Below are positions 1 to 5,216 of a stretch of DNA of 6,747 nucleotides, in pieces. Each line of letters begins with the position of its first letter. Position 1 is the first letter of the stretch. The notes beneath the pieces are model-generated. The model ran no database searches. It was not told the origin of the DNA and saw only the letters and a list, made by a program, of their open reading frames with translations. The position numbers and the translations under genes are program-made. The stretch is from Actinomycetes bacterium (GTDB taxonomy: Bacteria; Actinomycetota; Actinomycetes; Mycobacteriales; Mycobacteriaceae): NCBI GenBank assembly GCA_022600695.1, contig JAHZJY010000363.1, forward strand, positions 1 to 6,747, in the 5' to 3' direction.

Positions 1-76
1 CCAGCACAGCGCGGTAGTCAGCCTGGGCCGCTTCCAACGCTGCTACACGAGCCTCGAGGTCTTCCAGCATTGCCAC
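1..76 (-). CDS. Partial coiled-coil hypothetical protein, N-terminal end only
   Basis: The minus strand is open from a TAA stop at 88-86 to the window edge. Possible starts are GTG at 76 or ATG at 70; neither has a strong Shine-Dalgarno sequence. The visible ~25 residues, starting VAMLEDLEARVAALEAAQAD, have hydrophobic residues at alternating 3- and 4-residue spacing (L, L, V, L), as in a heptad coiled coil rich in Glu and Ala. The third codon position is less GC-rich than in the neighbouring nrd genes, which suggests an accessory gene. It points away from nrdE and lies beyond the nrdE terminator, so it is not part of that operon unless read-through occurs. No family is assigned. Most of the gene lies outside the window, and a chance open frame remains possible because the plus-strand frames here are open too. 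Confidence 0.45.
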   Translation of the reverse strand, partial: MAMLEDLEARVAALEAAQADYRAVL

Positions 77-88
77 CAGATCAGCTTA

Positions 89-280
89 AGCCACCGCTGC
101 TGGCGGCAGCCGCGGGAGATGCTCACCGAGATGCGAGCGCTGGAAGCCCCCGGCTTTAGCCGTGGGGAGGAAAGCGCTGCCGACACCGCATGGGCAGTGT
201 CTCGATCTCATCGTGGGCGCGGTTCCGGGGAGTCGAAGATCGTTGCGATCAGATCCCATGTGAGGTCCCAGATACAGAAA
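89..280. other. Intergenic stretch without a recognisable gene
   Basis: Between the coiled-coil fragment and the nrdE terminator no coding frame with a credible start, ribosome binding site or recognisable protein was found on either strand. Apart from the IS200/IS605-like hairpin at 136-178 there are only weak short inverted repeats, such as GACAC at 180-184 with GTGTC at 197-201. No tRNA signature was seen. Confidence 0.5.
136..178 (+). mobile_element. IS200/IS605-type right-end hairpin (TnpB element remnant or end)
   Basis: Bases 147-167 form a hairpin: CCCC (147-150) and CGGC (151-154) pair with GCCG (159-162) and GGGG (164-167), with one bulged T at 163 and a four-base TTTA loop. The flanks GGAAG before and AGGAA after, and an outer AGCGCT repeated at 136-141 and 173-178, complete the structure. 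A GAAGCCC stem, CTTTAG loop, GTGGGGAGG layout is typical, from memory, of the right end of IS200/IS605-family elements, where it is also the 3' part of the TnpB guide RNA. A plus-strand frame open from base 1 stops at the TAG at 157-159 inside the loop, as tnpB frames often do, but its residues are not recognisably TnpB. The rest of any element would lie left of the window. Alternative: an ordinary terminator or repeat hairpin. Confidence 0.5.
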
Positions 281-313
281 CGCTGGCCAGAGGGATATTT
301 GCCCTGGCCAGCG
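281..313 (-). terminator. Intrinsic terminator of the nrdHIE operon
   Basis: CGCTGGCCAG at 281-290 is a perfect 10-bp inverted match of CTGGCCAGCG at 304-313, with an AT-rich loop; a few more G-C pairs can form across one bulged base. Read on the minus strand the stem begins 17 bases after the nrdE stop and is followed by TTTCTGTATCTG, a modest T-rich tail typical of high-GC actinobacteria. The plus-strand side has no T-run, so it is best read as ending nrdE transcription. Confidence 0.75.
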
Positions 314-330
314 CCTTGTCTAGAACACCC

Positions 331-2502
331 CTACAACATGCAGGACACGCAGCCCTCGACCTCGGTGCCCTCCAGGGCCATCTGCCGTAACCGGATGTAG
401 TAGAGCGTCTTGATTCCCTTGCGCCAGGCGTAGATCTGCGCCCTGTTGACATCCCGGGTGGTGGCGGTGTCCTTGAAGAACAACGTCAGACTCAGCCCCT
501 GATCGACGTGCTGGGTGGCGGCGGCGTAGGTGTCGATGATCTTTTCGTAGCCGATCTCGTACGCGTCCTGGTAGTAATCCAGGTTCTCGTTCGACATGTA
601 CGGCGCCGGGTAGTAGACGCGGCCGATCTTGCCTTCCTTGCGGATTTCCACCTTCGCCGCGATCGGGTGGATCGAACTGGTCGAATGGTTGATATAGGAG
701 ATCGAACCGGTCGGCGGCACCGCCTGCAGGTTCTGGTTATAAATACCGTCGCGTTGCACAGACTCCTTGAGTCGCTGCCAGTCCTCCTGGTTCGGGATCC
801 GGATACCCGCCTTGTCGAACAGCGCCCGGACCTTCTCGGTCTTCGGCTCCCATACGCCCTCGGTGTACTTGTCGAAGAACTCGCCGCTGGCGTACTTGGA
901 TCTCTCGAAGCCGGCGAACGCGTTCCCGCGCTCGATGGCGATCCGGTTCGACGCCCGCAGCGCGTGGTAGAGCACCGTGTAAAAGTAGATATTGGTGAAG
1001 TCCACTCCCTCGTCGGAGCCGTAAAAGATGTGCTCGCGGGCCAGGTAGCCGTGCAGGTTCATCTGGCCCAGTCCGATCGCGTGGGCCTCACCATTGCCCT
1101 TCTCGATCGACGGCACCGAGGTGATGTGGGTCTGATCGCTGACCGCGGTCAGCGCCCGGATGGCCACCTCGATGGTCTGCGCGAAGTCCGGGGAGTCCAT
1201 CGCCTTGGCGATGTTCAGCGAACCGAGGTTGCACGAGATGTCCTTGCCTACTTCGGAATACGACAGATCCTCGTTGAACGTCGACGGTGTGGACACCTGC
1301 AGGATCTCCGAACACAGATTGGAGTGGGTGATCTTGCCGTCAACCGGGTTGGCCCGGTTCACCGTGTCCTCGAACATGATGTACGGGTAGCCCGACTCGA
1401 ACTGCAACTCGGCCAGCGTCTGGAAGAACTCGCGGGCCTTGATCTTGTGCTTGCGAATCCGCGCGTCGTCGACCATCTCGTAGTACTTTTCGGTGACCGA
1501 TACATCGGCGAACGGCACACCATAGACGCGCTCGACATCGTACGGCGAGAACAGGTACATGTCCTCGTTGTTCTTGGCCAGCTCGAAGGTGATGTCCGGG
1601 ATCACCACGCCGAGGCTGAGGGTCTTTATGCGGATCTTCTCGTCGGCGTTCTCGCGCTTGGTGTCCAGGAATCGGTAGATGTCGGGGTGGTGGGCATGCA
1701 GGTACACCGCGCCGGCGCCTTGGCGGGCACCCAGCTGGTTGGCATACGAGAACGAGTCCTCGAGCAGCTTCATGATCGGGATAACCCCGGAGCTCTGATT
1801 CTCGATGTTCTTGATCGGCGCTCCGTGCTCGCGAATATTGCTCAGTAGCAGCGCAACTCCGCCGCCACGCTTGGACAGCTGCAGCGCCGAGTTGATGGAG
1901 CGGCCGATCGATTCCATATTGTCCTCGATGCGGAGCAGAAAGCAGCTCACCGGTTCACCGCGCTGGGCCTTGCCGGAGTTGAGGAAGGTCGGGGTGGCGG
2001 GCTGGAAGCGCCCGTCGATGATCTCGTCGACCAACTTCTCGGCCAGCCTGTTGTCGCCGGCGGCAAGCGTCAGGGCCACCATCACCACACGGTCCTCGAA
2101 GCGCTCCAGATAGCGCTTCCCGTCGAACGTTTTCAATGTGTAGGAGGTGTAGTACTTGAAGGCGCCCAGGAAGGTCGGAAACCGGAATTTCTTGGCATAG
2201 GCGCGGTCGAGAAGGACCTTGACGAAGTTGCGCGAGTACTGATCCAGAACCTCGCGCTCGTAGTAGTTCTCCCGGATCAGGTAGTCGATCTTCTCGTCCT
2301 GATTGTGGAAGAAGACGGTGTTCTGGTTGACGTGTTCCAGGAAGTACTGACGTGCGGCCAGGACGTCTTTGTCGAACTGGATCTCACCGTCGGGCCCATA
2401 GAGATTGAGCATCGCGTTGAGCGCGTGGTAATCCGTCTCGCCGGGCAGCACTTGCGGGGGATTGGTGGTTACCGGCTCTGCAGCAGTGACCGTTGGTGAC
2501 AC
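331..2502 (-). CDS. nrdE: Class Ib ribonucleoside-diphosphate reductase alpha subunit NrdE
   Basis: This is the catalytic subunit that reduces ribonucleoside diphosphates to deoxyribonucleotides in the cytoplasm, working with NrdF (radical subunit) and NrdH (reductant). The 723 residues match the family's usual length. Visible active-site residues agree, with a constant offset of 9, with Salmonella NrdE: redox pair C187 and C424, thiyl-radical C397 within N395-L-C-S-E399, Y701-Y702 on the radical path, and the C-terminal swinging pair C718 and C721 in CVSCML. There is no N-terminal ATP-cone; the reductase fold starts at about residue 21, as expected for class Ib. The start is GTG at 2502, preceded by AAAGGGA (2515-2509) with a 6-base gap. 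It overlaps the end of nrdI by 34 bases, implying coupled translation. The gene is intact, with a terminator just downstream. nrdF is not in the window, which fits mycobacteria, where nrdF2 is not directly next to nrdE. Confidence 0.97.
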   Translation of the reverse strand: MSPTVTAAEPVTTNPPQVLPGETDYHALNAMLNLYGPDGEIQFDKDVLAARQYFLEHVNQNTVFFHNQDEKIDYLIRENYYEREVLDQYSRNFVKVLLDRAYAKKFRFPTFLGAFKYYTSYTLKTFDGKRYLERFEDRVVMVALTLAAGDNRLAEKLVDEIIDGRFQPATPTFLNSGKAQRGEPVSCFLLRIEDNMESIGRSINSALQLSKRGGGVALLLSNIREHGAPIKNIENQSSGVIPIMKLLEDSFSYANQLGARQGAGAVYLHAHHPDIYRFLDTKRENADEKIRIKTLSLGVVIPDITFELAKNNEDMYLFSPYDVERVYGVPFADVSVTEKYYEMVDDARIRKHKIKAREFFQTLAELQFESGYPYIMFEDTVNRANPVDGKITHSNLCSEILQVSTPSTFNEDLSYSEVGKDISCNLGSLNIAKAMDSPDFAQTIEVAIRALTAVSDQTHITSVPSIEKGNGEAHAIGLGQMNLHGYLAREHIFYGSDEGVDFTNIYFYTVLYHALRASNRIAIERGNAFAGFERSKYASGEFFDKYTEGVWEPKTEKVRALFDKAGIRIPNQEDWQRLKESVQRDGIYNQNLQAVPPTGSISYINHSTSSIHPIAAKVEIRKEGKIGRVYYPAPYMSNENLDYYQDAYEIGYEKIIDTYAAATQHVDQGLSLTLFFKDTATTRDVNRAQIYAWRKGIKTLYYIRLRQMALEGTEVEGCVSCML

Positions 2503-2978
2503 GTGTCGTCCCTTTCTTGAGAACTGGAGGTCTTCCAGAAAACAGCCAGACCCGTACGGACGGCTTCGACGTCCTCAAGGGTTCCCATCAGTTCGAATCG
2601 GTAGAGATACGGCACATTGCACTTCGCGGAGATGACATTTCCCGCGTAGCAGAACTCCGCGCCGAAGTTCGTGTTGCCGGCCGCGATGACACCGCGGATC
2701 AGCGATCGATTGTGCTCGTTGTTGAGGAAAGCGATGACCTGTTTGGGAACATAACCCCCGGCATCCGGATCCGGGCCGTTGGCCCGACCGCCGCCGTACG
2801 TCGGCACGATCAGCACATAGGGTTCATCGACTTCGATACGGCCGTGCAGCGGAATCCGGGTCGCCGACAGGCCCAGTTTTTGAACGAAGCGGTGAGTGTT
2901 CTCCGAAACACTGGAGAAATACACCAGCCGAACCGGGTTATCGGCGGCCGCGCCGGCCGGGTCGCCTTCCGCATCCAT
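2469..2978 (-). CDS. nrdI: NrdI, flavodoxin-like activator of class Ib ribonucleotide reductase
   Basis: NrdI is an FMN protein that supplies the oxidant used to assemble the dimanganese-tyrosyl radical in NrdF. Visible features are the FMN phosphate loop SSVSENT (residues 22-28), PTYGGG (59-64) near the flavin, and [10 protein letters not shown] (101-110), the conserved flavin-contacting segment. The start is ATG at 2978 because GGAG (2988-2985) lies 6 bases upstream and nrdI then begins 22 bases after the nrdH stop; an in-frame ATG at 3035 would lie inside nrdH. The resulting 169 residues exceed the about 150 I recall for M. tuberculosis NrdI. The extra length is a short N-terminal extension and a Ser/Glu/Asp-rich insert near residues 150-158, before the terminal CHQ segment that resembles the M. 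tuberculosis ending. The 3' end overlaps nrdE by 34 bases. Confidence 0.95.
   Translation of the reverse strand: MDAEGDPAGAAADNPVRLVYFSSVSENTHRFVQKLGLSATRIPLHGRIEVDEPYVLIVPTYGGGRANGPDPDAGGYVPKQVIAFLNNEHNRSLIRGVIAAGNTNFGAEFCYAGNVISAKCNVPYLYRFELMGTLEDVEAVRTGLAVFWKTSSSQERDDTCHQRSLLQSR
2509..2515 (-). promoter_or_regulatory. Ribosome binding site for the GTG start of nrdE
   Basis: AAAGGGA read on the minus strand, 6 bases before GTG at 2502. It lies inside the last codons of nrdI, so ribosomes finishing nrdI pass over it, which fits translational coupling. Confidence 0.7.
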
Positions 2979-2984
2979 CAGTTT

Positions 2985-2988
2985 CTCC
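2985..2988 (-). promoter_or_regulatory. Ribosome binding site that fixes the nrdI start
   Basis: GGAG read on the minus strand, 6 bases before ATG at 2978. It lies in the short gap after the nrdH stop and supports this start over the longer frame beginning at 3035. Confidence 0.75.
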
Positions 2989-3000
2989 GAACCGGGGCCG

Positions 3001-3255
3001 CTAGGCGCTGACGGCCGCGGCGCTGCCCGCCGCACCGGCCAGAGCCTTGATGCGGTCGGGCCGGAATCCAGACCAGTGCTCGCCCTCGGCCACCACCACG
3101 GGTGCTTGCAGGTACCCCAGCGCCATCACGTAGTCGCGCGCCTCCGGCACTTCGGTGATGTCCACGATCTCGTACTCCAGGCCCTGCTTGTCGAGAGCCT
3201 TATAGGTCGCGTTGCACTGAACGCAGGCCGGCTTGGTGTAGACGGTGATGGTCAT
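3001..3255 (-). CDS. nrdH: NrdH, glutaredoxin-like redoxin and electron donor to NrdE
   Basis: NrdH is a small cytoplasmic redoxin with a glutaredoxin-like sequence that is reduced by thioredoxin reductase and delivers electrons to NrdE. The 84 residues start [14 protein letters not shown], with the redox pair C11-V-Q-C14 in the NrdH form of the motif. Conserved positions further on are APVVV (around 51-55), which precedes the cis-proline region, and W61-S-G-F-R-P (61-66), the NrdH-family signature that replaces the glutathione-binding residues of true glutaredoxins. The start is ATG at 3255 with GAGGAGA (3272-3266) 10 bases upstream. It is the first gene of the nrdHIE operon; nrdI follows after 22 bases. 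The C-terminus is Ala/Gly-rich, as is common in mycobacterial NrdH. Confidence 0.96.
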   Translation of the reverse strand: MTITVYTKPACVQCNATYKALDKQGLEYEIVDITEVPEARDYVMALGYLQAPVVVAEGEHWSGFRPDRIKALAGAAGSAAAVSA

Positions 3256-3334
3256 CGACGGAGTGTCTCCTCAACGGACGGGGCGGTGAATGGCCGGACG
3301 GAAAGAACTTCGGGAAAGGATGCTGGCTGTTGTG

Positions 3335-3365
3335 CCGGTTGGCCCGCTGACCGCGGGCCCGCCGG
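3335..3365 (-). promoter_or_regulatory. GC-rich leader hairpin upstream of nrdH
   Basis: GGCCCGC (3341-3347) and GCGGGCC (3353-3359) form a perfect 7-bp stem with a 5-base loop. A further 4-bp stem, CCGG 3335-3338 with CCGG 3362-3365, continues it across a 2x2 internal loop. It lies between the NrdR-like boxes and the nrdH start, so it would sit in the 5' part of the nrdHIE leader if transcription starts near or upstream of about 3367. There is no T-run after it on the minus strand, so it is not a standard terminator. A role in mRNA stability or control is inference. Confidence 0.4.
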
Positions 3366-3373
3366 TGTCCCAG

Positions 3374-3389
3374 ACACTACACCTAGTGG
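3374..3389. promoter_or_regulatory. NrdR box 1 (proximal to nrdH)
   Basis: The 16-mer ACACTACACCTAGTGG matches the published NrdR-box consensus acaCwAtATaTwGtgt at 12 of 16 positions, including both outer arms CACTA and TAGTG. NrdR is the ATP/dATP-sensing repressor of ribonucleotide reductase operons. The site lies 118 bases before the nrdH start. A weak minus-strand -10 candidate TAGTGT (3379-3374) overlaps it, as expected for repression, though the promoter itself is not certain. Confidence 0.65.
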
Positions 3390-3405
3390 GTCCCGACGCG
3401 CGGAG

Positions 3406-3421
3406 CTACAACATGTTCCGA
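3406..3421. promoter_or_regulatory. NrdR box 2 (distal to nrdH), weaker
   Basis: CTACAACATGTTCCGA is centred on the palindrome AACATGTT and matches the NrdR consensus at 10 of 16 positions. Its centre (3413.5) is exactly 32 bp from that of box 1 (3381.5), about three helical turns, which is the usual arrangement of tandem NrdR boxes. The spacing is the stronger argument; by sequence alone the match is modest. An AT-rich segment (3421-3438) adjoins it on the upstream side with respect to nrdH. Confidence 0.5.
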
Positions 3422-3569
3422 ATAACAAACATGAAATTCCCTGGTCGTAAGGCCTTCGCAGACGATGGTCACGGCGTGTCGCAGGTCACAAAACTGTTCG
3501 AAACCCGCTCATCCCCGTCATAGCCAAGGTCTATCACCGACCACCGACACCAAACCGCCGCGGCGGGGG

Positions 3570-4442
3570 CTACCGGGCCGGCGGCAGCGACCTGGGGCCG
3601 CGTGGTCGCAGCACCCGGGTGAAGATCGCGTTGACCTGCTTCATTGCCACGCTGTAGGGCAGCCAGGCCGCCCGTTTAAACGCGTACAGCGCCCGGATAT
3701 CGCCCGAGGTATAGATCAGGAAGCGGTTCCGGGCGACCCCCACGACAATCTTGTCGGCCGCTTTTTCCGGCGACACCGCATGGCCGCTGAAGCGCTTGAC
3801 CCAGCGCTGGACGGCGGGGTCCTCGCGGTCGATCCCGGCGATCTGGACGGTCTGCACCAGGGGGGTGTCGACCGCGCCGGGAACCACCAGGCAAACACCG
3901 ATCCGGTCGCGCGCCAGGTCGAAGCGCAGCACCTCGGACAGCCCGCGCAGCCCGAACTTGCTGGCGCTGTAGGCGGCATGCCAGGGCAGGGCAACCAATC
4001 CGGCCGCCGAGGACACGTTGACCAGACGGCCACCGCGCCCGGCCGCCACCATCGGCGGAACGAAAGTCTCGATGACGTGGATGGGCCCCATCAGGTTGAC
4101 CTCGACCATCGACCGCCAGTGCTGGTGGGTGAGGTGCTCGACGGTGCCCCATGCGGAGATCCCGGCGATGTTCATCACGACATCCATGGCCGGATGGCGC
4201 GCGTGGACATCAGCGGCGAACCCGGCCACCGCGTCGTAGTCGGTGATGTCGAGCGCCCGGTGTTCGGCGACTCTCGCACCCGTCGCCCGGGCATGTGCGG
4301 CGGTGTCGTCCAAACCTTCCGGGTTGAGGTCGGTCAGGAACAACTCGGCGCCCTCGCGGGCCAGTCGCAGCGCGGTGGCCCGGCCGATCCCGCTGGCCGC
4401 ACCGGTGATCAGGACACGCTTGCCGGCGAAGCGATACTTCAC
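3570..4442 (-). CDS. Short-chain dehydrogenase/reductase (SDR), Rv3057c-like
   Basis: This is a classical SDR predicted to oxidise or reduce an alcohol/carbonyl pair with NAD(P). Taking GTG at 4442 as start gives 290 residues. Motifs are the Rossmann loop T13-G-A-A-S-G-I-G20; D38 at the end of the second beta strand, which usually favours NAD(H) over NADP(H); NIAG (91-94), a variant of the NNAG structural motif; and catalytic N116, S145, Y158 and K162 in YSASK. After the core is a C-terminal tail (from about residue 235) rich in aromatic and basic residues, which might contact membrane or a lipid substrate. The start is GTG because GGGGGAG (4454-4448) lies 5 bases upstream and the start overlaps the TetR stop as GTGA; the longer ATG start at 4484 lies inside tetR. 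It is co-transcribed with the TetR gene and close to a P450, so a shared pathway is plausible. The substrate is unknown. Confidence 0.93.
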   Translation of the reverse strand: MKYRFAGKRVLITGAASGIGRATALRLAREGAELFLTDLNPEGLDDTAAHARATGARVAEHRALDITDYDAVAGFAADVHARHPAMDVVMNIAGISAWGTVEHLTHQHWRSMVEVNLMGPIHVIETFVPPMVAAGRGGRLVNVSSAAGLVALPWHAAYSASKFGLRGLSEVLRFDLARDRIGVCLVVPGAVDTPLVQTVQIAGIDREDPAVQRWVKRFSGHAVSPEKAADKIVVGVARNRFLIYTSGDIRALYAFKRAAWLPYSVAMKQVNAIFTRVLRPRGPRSLPPAR

Positions 4443-5083
4443 CGCGTCTCCCCCACCCGGCTGCCCCACAGAGCGTGTAGCCATAGCGTCTCCAGCACAC
4501 CCACCGCCCGGTTGAGATCGCGGTCGGGCCCGGTGAACATCGACTCCCCCGACAACGTCAGCGCCGTCGCGGCGGACAGCGTTCGCACCAATCCGCGCAC
4601 ATCGGCGCTGATCGGCTCAGCGGTGCCCTGACGGATTTCCGCCTCGACGATGGGCACGATCTGATCGACGACGGCGTCGTTATAGCGGTCGAGGATCTCG
4701 CGGATCTCCGCATCGGTACCGCGGGCCATGTTGCAGGCCGACATCACCGGGTCGTTGTGCGCGTACACCGCCGCCGCACTGCCGATCATCCGCCTGGCGA
4801 ACTCCCCGGGGGTCTCGTCGGCACCGCGCGGGGCGAAATCGTGGGTGAGGTCGTCAAGCTCCTCCGCGACTTCACCGAGGATGTGCGCCAGCACTGCGTA
4901 TTTGGAATCGAAGTAGAAGTAGAAGCCTGAACGGGCCACGCCCGCCCGGTCGCTGATCGTGCTGACCGACAGTTCTGCGAACGGTTTTTCCTGCAGTAAT
5001 TCCCGGACCGCCTGCACGATCGCGCGCCGTTGGCGGTCGCCGCGGCGACGCGGCGGATTGGCGGATTCCTGCGGTGCGGCCAC
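4439..5083 (-). CDS. TetR-family transcriptional repressor, EthR-like (Rv3058c-like)
   Basis: This is a DNA-binding repressor that is presumably released by a small lipophilic ligand. With GTG at 5083 it has 214 residues, close to the 216 I recall for Rv3058c. Residues 4-20 are a Pro/Arg-rich basic arm. Residues 20-65 are the TetR helix-turn-helix domain, with SVSTISDRAGVARSGF followed by the family's YFYFDSK (55-61). The rest is a helical ligand-binding domain; its VEAEIRQGTA segment and the terminal LETLW..ALWG resemble EthR, the repressor of the ethA monooxygenase gene, from memory. The open frame extends to ATG at 5233, but that start would cross the operator and the P450 leader, and its first 50 residues do not look like a TetR domain, so GTG 5083 is preferred despite a weak ribosome binding site (GGTGGG). 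The stop overlaps the SDR start. It likely controls itself, the SDR gene and the divergent P450 gene through the site at 5108-5142. Confidence 0.9.
   Translation of the reverse strand: MAAPQESANPPRRRGDRQRRAIVQAVRELLQEKPFAELSVSTISDRAGVARSGFYFYFDSKYAVLAHILGEVAEELDDLTHDFAPRGADETPGEFARRMIGSAAAVYAHNDPVMSACNMARGTDAEIREILDRYNDAVVDQIVPIVEAEIRQGTAEPISADVRGLVRTLSAATALTLSGESMFTGPDRDLNRAVGVLETLWLHALWGSRVGETR
4448..4454 (-). promoter_or_regulatory. Ribosome binding site deciding the GTG start of the SDR gene
   Basis: GGGGGAG on the minus strand, 5 bases before GTG at 4442, inside the last codons of the TetR gene. Together with the GTGA overlap it supports coupled translation from the regulator gene into the SDR gene. 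Confidence 0.75.
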
Positions 5084-5107
5084 CCGCCCACCATGCCGCA
5101 CGCCACG

Positions 5108-5142
5108 CCGGAAAGAAACTTGACAGCCGTCAATATTTCCGG
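5108..5142. promoter_or_regulatory. Nested inverted repeat, probable TetR operator between divergent genes
   Basis: The core 14-mer TTGACAGCCGTCAA (5120-5133) is a near-perfect palindrome with 6 of 7 base pairs. It is enclosed by a second perfect 7-bp repeat, CCGGAAA (5108-5114) and TTTCCGG (5136-5142), whose centre is offset by 1.5 bp. It lies 36 bases before the TetR start and 83 bases before the P450 start, the usual place for an autoregulated TetR operator. TTGACA (5120-5125) also equals a -35 hexamer for the plus strand, with CAGGAT (5144-5149) 18 bases on as a weak -10, so bound repressor would block the P450 promoter. Its assignment to this TetR is inference from position. Confidence 0.6.
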
Positions 5143-5172
5143 ACAGGATTGCGATACCGCCGGTTCCGCTAT

Positions 5173-5204
5173 GGCCTTCAGCGGCGACGGCCTTCAGCAG
5201 CGAC
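5173..5204 (+). repeat. Tandem 16-bp direct repeat in the P450 leader
   Basis: GGCCTTCAGCGGCGAC (5173-5188) is followed directly by GGCCTTCAGCAGCGAC (5189-5204), 15 of 16 bases identical. It ends right where the P450 ribosome binding site AGGGGA (5205-5210) begins. It may be a recent tandem duplication, or a paired protein- or RNA-binding site in the 5' untranslated region. It does not extend the P450 frame: the ATG at 5171 is out of frame with 5217. Confidence 0.8.
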
Positions 5205-5216
5205 AGGGGATTACCC

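Larger units (their letters stand above)
3256..3569. other. Intergenic control region between nrdH and the SDR gene
   Basis: The 314 bases contain the nrdHIE regulatory region (two NrdR-like boxes, leader hairpin, nrdH ribosome binding site) and, near 3490-3569, the 3' flank of the SDR gene. No credible gene was found on either strand; open frames here lack support and cross the regulatory sites. Compared with M. tuberculosis as I recall it, three genes (Rv3054c, Rv3055, dinP/Rv3056) that lie between nrdH and the SDR gene are not present here. Confidence 0.6.

Noticed and set aside
119..400. 93-codon plus-strand frame crossing the IS-like hairpin and the end of nrdE
   Set aside because: It reads through the nrdE terminator and is antisense to the nrdE 3' end; there is no plausible ribosome binding site and no protein family.
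508..1848. 446-codon open frame on the plus strand opposite nrdE
   Set aside because: It lies wholly antisense to the well-supported nrdE gene. Its Val/Arg/Leu-rich protein is the usual by-product of GC-rich codons, with no recognisable domain.
3290..3523. 77-codon plus-strand frame in the nrdH-SDR gap with a purine-rich stretch before it
   Set aside because: It runs through the NrdR-like boxes and the leader hairpin, is antisense to the nrdHIE leader, and its product shows no recognisable features.
3555..3566. Palindrome CCGCCGCGGCGG just after the SDR stop as a terminator
   Set aside because: Without a spacer it can fold only a 4-bp stem, and only three T's follow on the minus strand. Termination of the SDR gene is unresolved.
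4443..4484. Longer SDR start (ATG at 4484)
   Set aside because: It would overlap tetR by 46 bases and lacks the strong ribosome binding site and GTGA overlap seen for GTG 4442.
3465..4631. 388-codon open frame on the plus strand opposite the SDR gene
   Set aside because: It is antisense to an SDR with all catalytic motifs; the product is a low-complexity Gly/Asp/Arg-rich shadow.
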